DNA from: Sebastes aleutianus
Taxonomy: Eukaryota > Chordata > Actinopteri > Perciformes > Sebastidae
Assembly: GCA_916700875.1 (NCBI GenBank)
Contig: CAKAKS010000062.1
Coordinates: forward strand, 14,425,460-14,489,459
Length of the DNA: 64,000 nt
Direction: 5' to 3'
Shown piece after piece: positions 59,759 through 64,000 of the stretch; the first letter of the stretch is position 1, and each line of letters opens with the position of its first letter. The notes under the pieces were generated by a model that was given only the letters and a program-made list of their open reading frames with translations, was not told the origin of the DNA and did not search any database. The position numbers and the translations under genes are program-made.

Positions 59759-60389
59759 TACCTGCTTTAGATAGCAGTGGGCTGGAGATATGGTTCAAAT
59801 TTAAAAAAGATGATGTACATTTTTCAGATTTGCAAAACACTAGTGTGCAAAAATATGAAAAACACAGCATAAATCCCCCAAAAATATGAAAAAACAAGAC
59901 CTTCAATTACTCATATTGTTATTATTATTTGTACTTTGTACACAATTTGTAAAACAACAACATATCAATAGGCCGAAAAAGTACAATATTGCATTATCGT
60001 CCATATAAAGTTTAAACTTCACATACAGATATTATTTGATATGCCGAATTGAAGAATGGCTCACAATGATGTGTAAGGAGTCTTAATTCATGCTTTACTT
60101 AATACATACACTTGTCTATCAGCACAGTTTTTTTTAAAGTCTGTTTTTTTAATGGAATTTGGCATGTGGGCTAAAATGCTGTTATAAATAGATAAAACTG
60201 ACATACTGTTACAACATCAATGTAACCGCACATACTTGCTGCAGCATGACTAGTTTAATATGCAGGTAAATAAGGGATCTTGCACAGAAAATAACCGAGT
60301 CATTGAAGTGATCTCCTGCTAGCAGGCTAACGCTTTAGCTCATATTTGTTCTCACCAAACTAGCACTGATTTTCCCTCACATTACTTAC

Positions 60390-60535
60390 AGCATGAGCTA
60401 CTTGTAAGATTCACAAGGATCGCACAATCTTCGCACCATCCGAGGCATAAACATGCGACTTTCACCTCATTATGGTACATCTGTTGTCATGTTTCAGGGA
60501 AGTATTGAAATCCAGTCTGCAGTGAGCTACTTTAG
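60390..60535 (-). promoter_or_regulatory. Non-coding exon 1 and ETS-type promoter of the 64-residue gene
   Basis: The minus-strand donor CATGCT|gtaagt at 60390 is a perfect consensus. Upstream sequence has only short ATGs that meet stops quickly, so the exon is non-coding. An ACCCGGAAGTACC motif (60549-60537) matches an ETS/GABP site, a common core-promoter element. Joining to the acceptor at 59127 would give a 1.26-kb intron holding a LINE tail. Confidence 0.4.
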
Positions 60536-60679
60536 GTACTTCCGGGTGTGTTACGGATCAAGGCTCCTCCTGTGTGTGGAGAGAAAGCTGCGACCAACTT
60601 CATGTCCAAATGGAGCTGATTTCATGTGAAATATATCTAATAAAACATTTTATAATCGCTAAGGCCATTGTTTATTGTT

Positions 60680-60932
60680 TGTTTATTTGTTTTGCACAAT
60701 TTAAGACTATACAACATAACAAAAAAATAATAATAATAATTTACAGTGCAGGAAGAGGCAAAAAAAAAACACTGGGCTTATCTGAAGCCTCCACCTAGAG
60801 ACAAGATTAATATAAAGAGAAATAATATGACTACATAATAGTGATAACAAACAATTAGGACAAGATATATGTAAAAAAAAAACAATAACAATACAGTAAA
60901 TATATAAAAAAAAGATAAGTGTGTGTGCGTGT

Positions 60933-60971
<39 letters not shown>

Positions 60972-61550
60972 GCATGGAAGTGTATGGTTAGTGTTTGTGA
61001 GGAGGATATTGATTCAAATATCTATAAAGATTTCTGGGTAATCGTAACCAAACAACATTGTGAGTGGGAAAAAATAAAAAACATACATGGACAACATGGG
61101 GAAAAGCAATTACAAAACAGCAATTAAATGACCCTTTAAGCGACTTTTGAAACATTTGACAGATGATTAGTTTATTGATAGATGTGAAAAGCTACTCCAT
61201 AATTTGGTTCCCCTAAATCTTATCGAAAATTGACCTCTACTAGTGAGGAATTTAGGAGGATGAAGATCTAGAGATTGATGGGTTGAGTAAGACGGACCTG
61301 AGAATTTGTTTTAAAATAGGTCTTGAACTGCTCAGGAATATTCCCACCAGAAATTATCTTATAAATAAAAACACATATTTGAGAAATATTGATATCATAA
61401 ATAGTAAGAATGTGGAGTTTCTTATCTGCTGGGACATTTGTCTGCATGGAAGAAACCTAAGGTGGGTTTATATTAATAGTTCACATCACATCAGCTCCCA
61501 CATGGTGTTGATAGATGGAAAATAAATAGCCAACACAAGCTAATCTTGTC
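60680..61550 (-). repeat. LINE-like 3' region, old
   Basis: Minus-strand-oriented A/T-rich sequence (tgcacaatttaagactatac, aggaagaggcaaaaa, cactgggcttatctgaagcc) interrupted by a (GT)n array at 60919-60970. It resembles fish LINE tails but carries no intact coding part. Family uncertain. Confidence 0.4.
60919..60970. repeat. (GT)n microsatellite
   Basis: About 26 GT units with three early interruptions. Confidence 0.95.
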
Positions 61551-61560
61551 CAAACGTTTA

Positions 61561-62087
61561 CTGAAAGGTCCCATATTATAAAAAAGTGAGATTTTCATGT
61601 TTTTTTTATTATAAAGCAGGCTTAAGTCCTATATAAGTACTGTGAAAGTATCGAAACACTCAATCCACAGAGAAATACACACAGCCTGTATTCAGAAACT
61701 CTGCATTTGAAACAAGCTGTCAGGATTTCTGCCCATTCATGATGTCACAAATATACAATATTTAGACCATTACACAGTTTTAAACGTAAACATTCTAAAT
61801 GTGTCCCAGTTTATTCCTGGTTGCAGTGGATGTGAATGTCATCAGCTGACAGGAAGTACACATGGACCCAAGCTGTTGCCTAGCAATGCAATTCTGTTGC
61901 AATTCTGTCAAAATGCGCTAAAACGGAGCGTTTCAGACAGAGGGTAAATACAAGCATATTCAAGCTGACAGTATGAGGAAAATAATGTCTTTTTTAAACA
62001 ATACAGCATGGAAACATGTCCTAGTAGAAACACAACATACAACATACAAGTATGAACCTGAAAATGAGCATAATATGGGACCTTTAA
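61561..62087. mobile_element. TTAA-type non-autonomous DNA transposon (copy 2)
   Basis: AAAGGTCCCATATTA at the left and ATATGGGACCTTTAA at the right. It is the reverse complement of the element at 2519-3040 over its whole length. The left TTAA has decayed to CTGA; the right is intact at 62084-62087. Confidence 0.75.
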
Positions 62088-62361
62088 TCATTGTTTGTGG
62101 TTTATTGTGTGTGTGCCGATTTTCAGAAGAGTGCTTTTGGAAAGATTAGGAATATGTCTTAACATAATGTGAAAGTGCGATTGGCCCGTTTGCTGCTAAG
62201 AAAGTCAAAATAGTGCGTATTTTTAATAGTGTTTCGAGTGCTTCCAGCAGGCGAGCTGATCGAATGAATAGAGCCATACAGACACTGAAGCTACTTAAAC
62301 ATGTCTGAATTGATCTGAGAGACCTTTTAAAACACTATGTCGTGGCCCGTTTACACTGCCA

Positions 62362-62433
62362 GGCGCGGTGGCCAAGTGGTAAGGCGTCGGTCTCGTAAAC
62401 CGAAGATCGCGGGTTCGAACCCCGTCCGTGCCT
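62362..62433 (+). tRNA. tRNA-Thr (anticodon CGT)
   Basis: A 72-nt cloverleaf: acceptor GGCGCGG pairs with CCGTGCC (one G-T pair) with discriminator T; D arm with GGCCAAGTGGTAAGGC; anticodon stem TCGGT/ACCGA with loop CTCGTAA, so the anticodon is CGT at 62394-62396; and T arm GCGGG-TTCGAAC-CCCGT. The B box GGTTCGAACCC is intact. A run of five T at 62460-62464 should end Pol III transcription. No intron and no encoded CCA. It looks functional. Confidence 0.95.
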
Positions 62434-62474
62434 GTCATCAATGAAATTAACCCTACACCTTTTTCGTCTAAAGC

Positions 62475-62575
62475 CAGGGGTCAGCAACCTTTACTATCAA
62501 AAGAGCCATTTTAGGCAATAAGAAAAACAAAATATTCTGTCTGGAGCCGCAAAACATTTGATCATTGTGATGAAG
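62475..62575 (+). mobile_element. hAT terminal fragment
   Basis: caggggtcagcaacctttac and atcaaaagagccatttt, then tggagccgcaaaacattt: the 5' end of a vertebrate hAT element type, cut short before the Tc1 remnant. Confidence 0.55.
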
Positions 62576-62587
62576 GTAAGACAGTTT

Positions 62588-63182
62588 ATTGCCACACAGC
62601 CAGGTCAGTGAAGGTGTGGATGAAGGACCACCAGATCAGGATCCTGTCATGGCCAGCCCAATCTCCAGACCTGAATCCCATTGAAAACCTCTGGAATGTG
62701 ATCAAGAGGAAGGTTGGATGGTCACAAGCCCTAAAACAAAGCCGAGCTGCTTGAATTTTTGCGCCAGGAGTGGCATAAAGTCACCCAACAGCAATGTGAA
62801 AGACTGGTGGAGAGCATGCCAAGACGCATGAAAGCTGTGATTGTAAATCAAGGTTATTCCACCAAATATTGATTTCTGAACTCTTCCTAAGTTAAACCAT
62901 TAGTATTGTGTTGTTTAAAAATTAATATGAACTGGTTTTCTTTGCATTATTCGAGATCTGAAAACACTGCATCTTTTTTGTTATTTTGACCAGTTGTCAT
63001 TTTCTGCAAATACGTAAATGCTCTAAATGACAATATTTTTATTTGAAATTTGGGAGAAATGTTGTCAGTAGTTTATATAATATAACAAAAAAATTAATTT
63101 TACTCAAACACATACCAATAAATAGTAAAACCAGAGAAATTGATAATTTTGAAGTGGTCTCTTAATTTTTTCCAGAGCTGTA
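62588..63182 (+). mobile_element. Tc1/mariner remnant, 5' truncated
   Basis: Encodes a broken C-terminal transposase piece with WMKDHQIRILSWPAQSPDLN then PIENLWNVIKRKV, the classic SPDLNPIE region that holds the last catalytic acidic residues. Stops and frameshifts follow within 60 residues. The right terminal repeat ends ttaattttttccagagctg at 63180 with a TA target site. The left half is missing, so it is inactive. Confidence 0.85.
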
Positions 63183-64000
63183 TATCATTATTGTTTTTTT
63201 TAATTATTATTTTTCCACAAAAATACTCAAAATATTTGGAGTTATGGGTTATTTTATACAGTCTATGGTTGTGACTGAATGCAACTTTTACTCATAACTT
63301 CTCCTCTGGTGAAAAAAAATATCTTAAAAGTCCACAAGAGTGCTAAAACAACACATATACTTGCTATAATTGTGATTCTGTGTTTTCACATTTCAGGTAG
63401 CCAAATCAGTGATTGCAGATCAAATACAAATAAGTTATTTTGAAGTATCATTAATTAAGCTAGTTGTTCTAAGCGTTATCGCTTTAATATTTCTTTTAGA
63501 GATGGTATAGTGCATATTCACAAACAAATTGTCAATTGAAGTAGCACAAACTAGTTCATACTCATTGAGACTGGCAGTTGCACTTTGCCTGGTAGTTCAG
63601 TCTTGTCTTTTATAGATTTCAATATAGTTTTTAAGGCTAATGTTAAATCTACTGATGTCATACTATAAAGAAGGTCAAAAATCAATGCAATGTATACATC
63701 ATTAATGTCACGTGCAACACATGGACCCATGGAAATAAAATATATATTGAGTGAGTAATAATAATGTAATATATTCCATCACAACAGGTGTTGTCATATG
63801 TTTTTTATTGGACTGATGAGAATATTACAGTGTGACCTTAATAAGAGGTAAGAAATTAGTTTATTACATTAGTACACCTGCATTTTGATCAACACTTCAT
63901 CATCTTCATGTACTGAATGACATACAGGCGTAATGTGGATGGAGCTTTATATTGTTGACATGATGACATTGCCTTTATTATTCCAGCATGTCCTGTGAGC
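63183..64000. other. Intergenic to window end, nothing recognised
   Basis: AT-rich sequence without a convincing ORF or bounded repeat. A LINE-tail-like cccatggaaataaaatatat at about 63728 is the only hint. Confidence 0.45.

Noticed and set aside
62588..62900. Possibly active Tc1 transposase
   Set aside because: Stops and frameshifts appear soon after the SPDLNPIE motif and the N-terminal half is absent.

Overview
The window is nuclear DNA from a ray-finned fish, most likely a spiny-rayed (acanthomorph) teleost. Genes are split into short exons with GT..AG introns. Protein matches are vertebrate. The spacer DNA is AT-rich and full of teleost-type repeats: hAT-like and TTAA-flanked non-autonomous DNA transposons, 3' ends of LINEs with microsatellite tails, a Tc1 remnant, and many CA/GT arrays. 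I see no operons, CRISPR arrays, phage or plasmid features. Gene names rest on remembered family sequences, not on database searches.

Layout. (1) 1-5.85 kb: the 5' end of nde1 (dynein/LIS1 adaptor) on the minus strand; the rest of the gene lies to the left of the window. (2) 5.89-7.19 kb: a complete hAT-type element with an 8-bp target duplication and another element nested in it, followed by a CCAAT-rich orphan promoter-like segment. (3) 12.53-15.46 kb: complete mpv17l (Mpv17/PMP22 family), minus strand, four coding exons. (4) 25.71-33.86 kb: complete crlf3 (FN3 domain with a WSXWS motif), plus strand, eight coding exons giving 445 codons plus stop. A non-coding first exon probably lies upstream, with a candidate near 18.8 kb. 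(5) 40.80-54.07 kb: complete suz12 (Polycomb PRC2 subunit), minus strand, sixteen coding exons giving 746 codons plus stop. (6) 57.5-60.5 kb: a short minus-strand gene for a 64-residue membrane protein that I do not recognise. (7) 62.36 kb: a tRNA-Thr(CGT) gene among transposon fragments.

The genes do not form one pathway. nde1 works in dynein-driven transport, mpv17l in organelle membranes, crlf3 in cell-cycle and cytokine-related signalling, and suz12 in histone H3K27 methylation. From memory, human NDE1 and MPV17L lie together at 16p13.11 and CRLF3 and SUZ12 at 17q11.2, so the window appears to join two blocks that are separate in human.

I found no wholly new biological system. The points most worth checking are places where repeats have moved into gene control or splice sites. 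These are a suz12 intron-1 array carrying a copy of the end of exon 1 with its splice donor, a suz12 splice donor made of the first bases of a long GT array, a crlf3 acceptor whose pyrimidine tract is mostly a TG array, and a LINE tail abutting the mpv17l exon-1 donor. The unrecognised 64-residue protein gene is also a good target.
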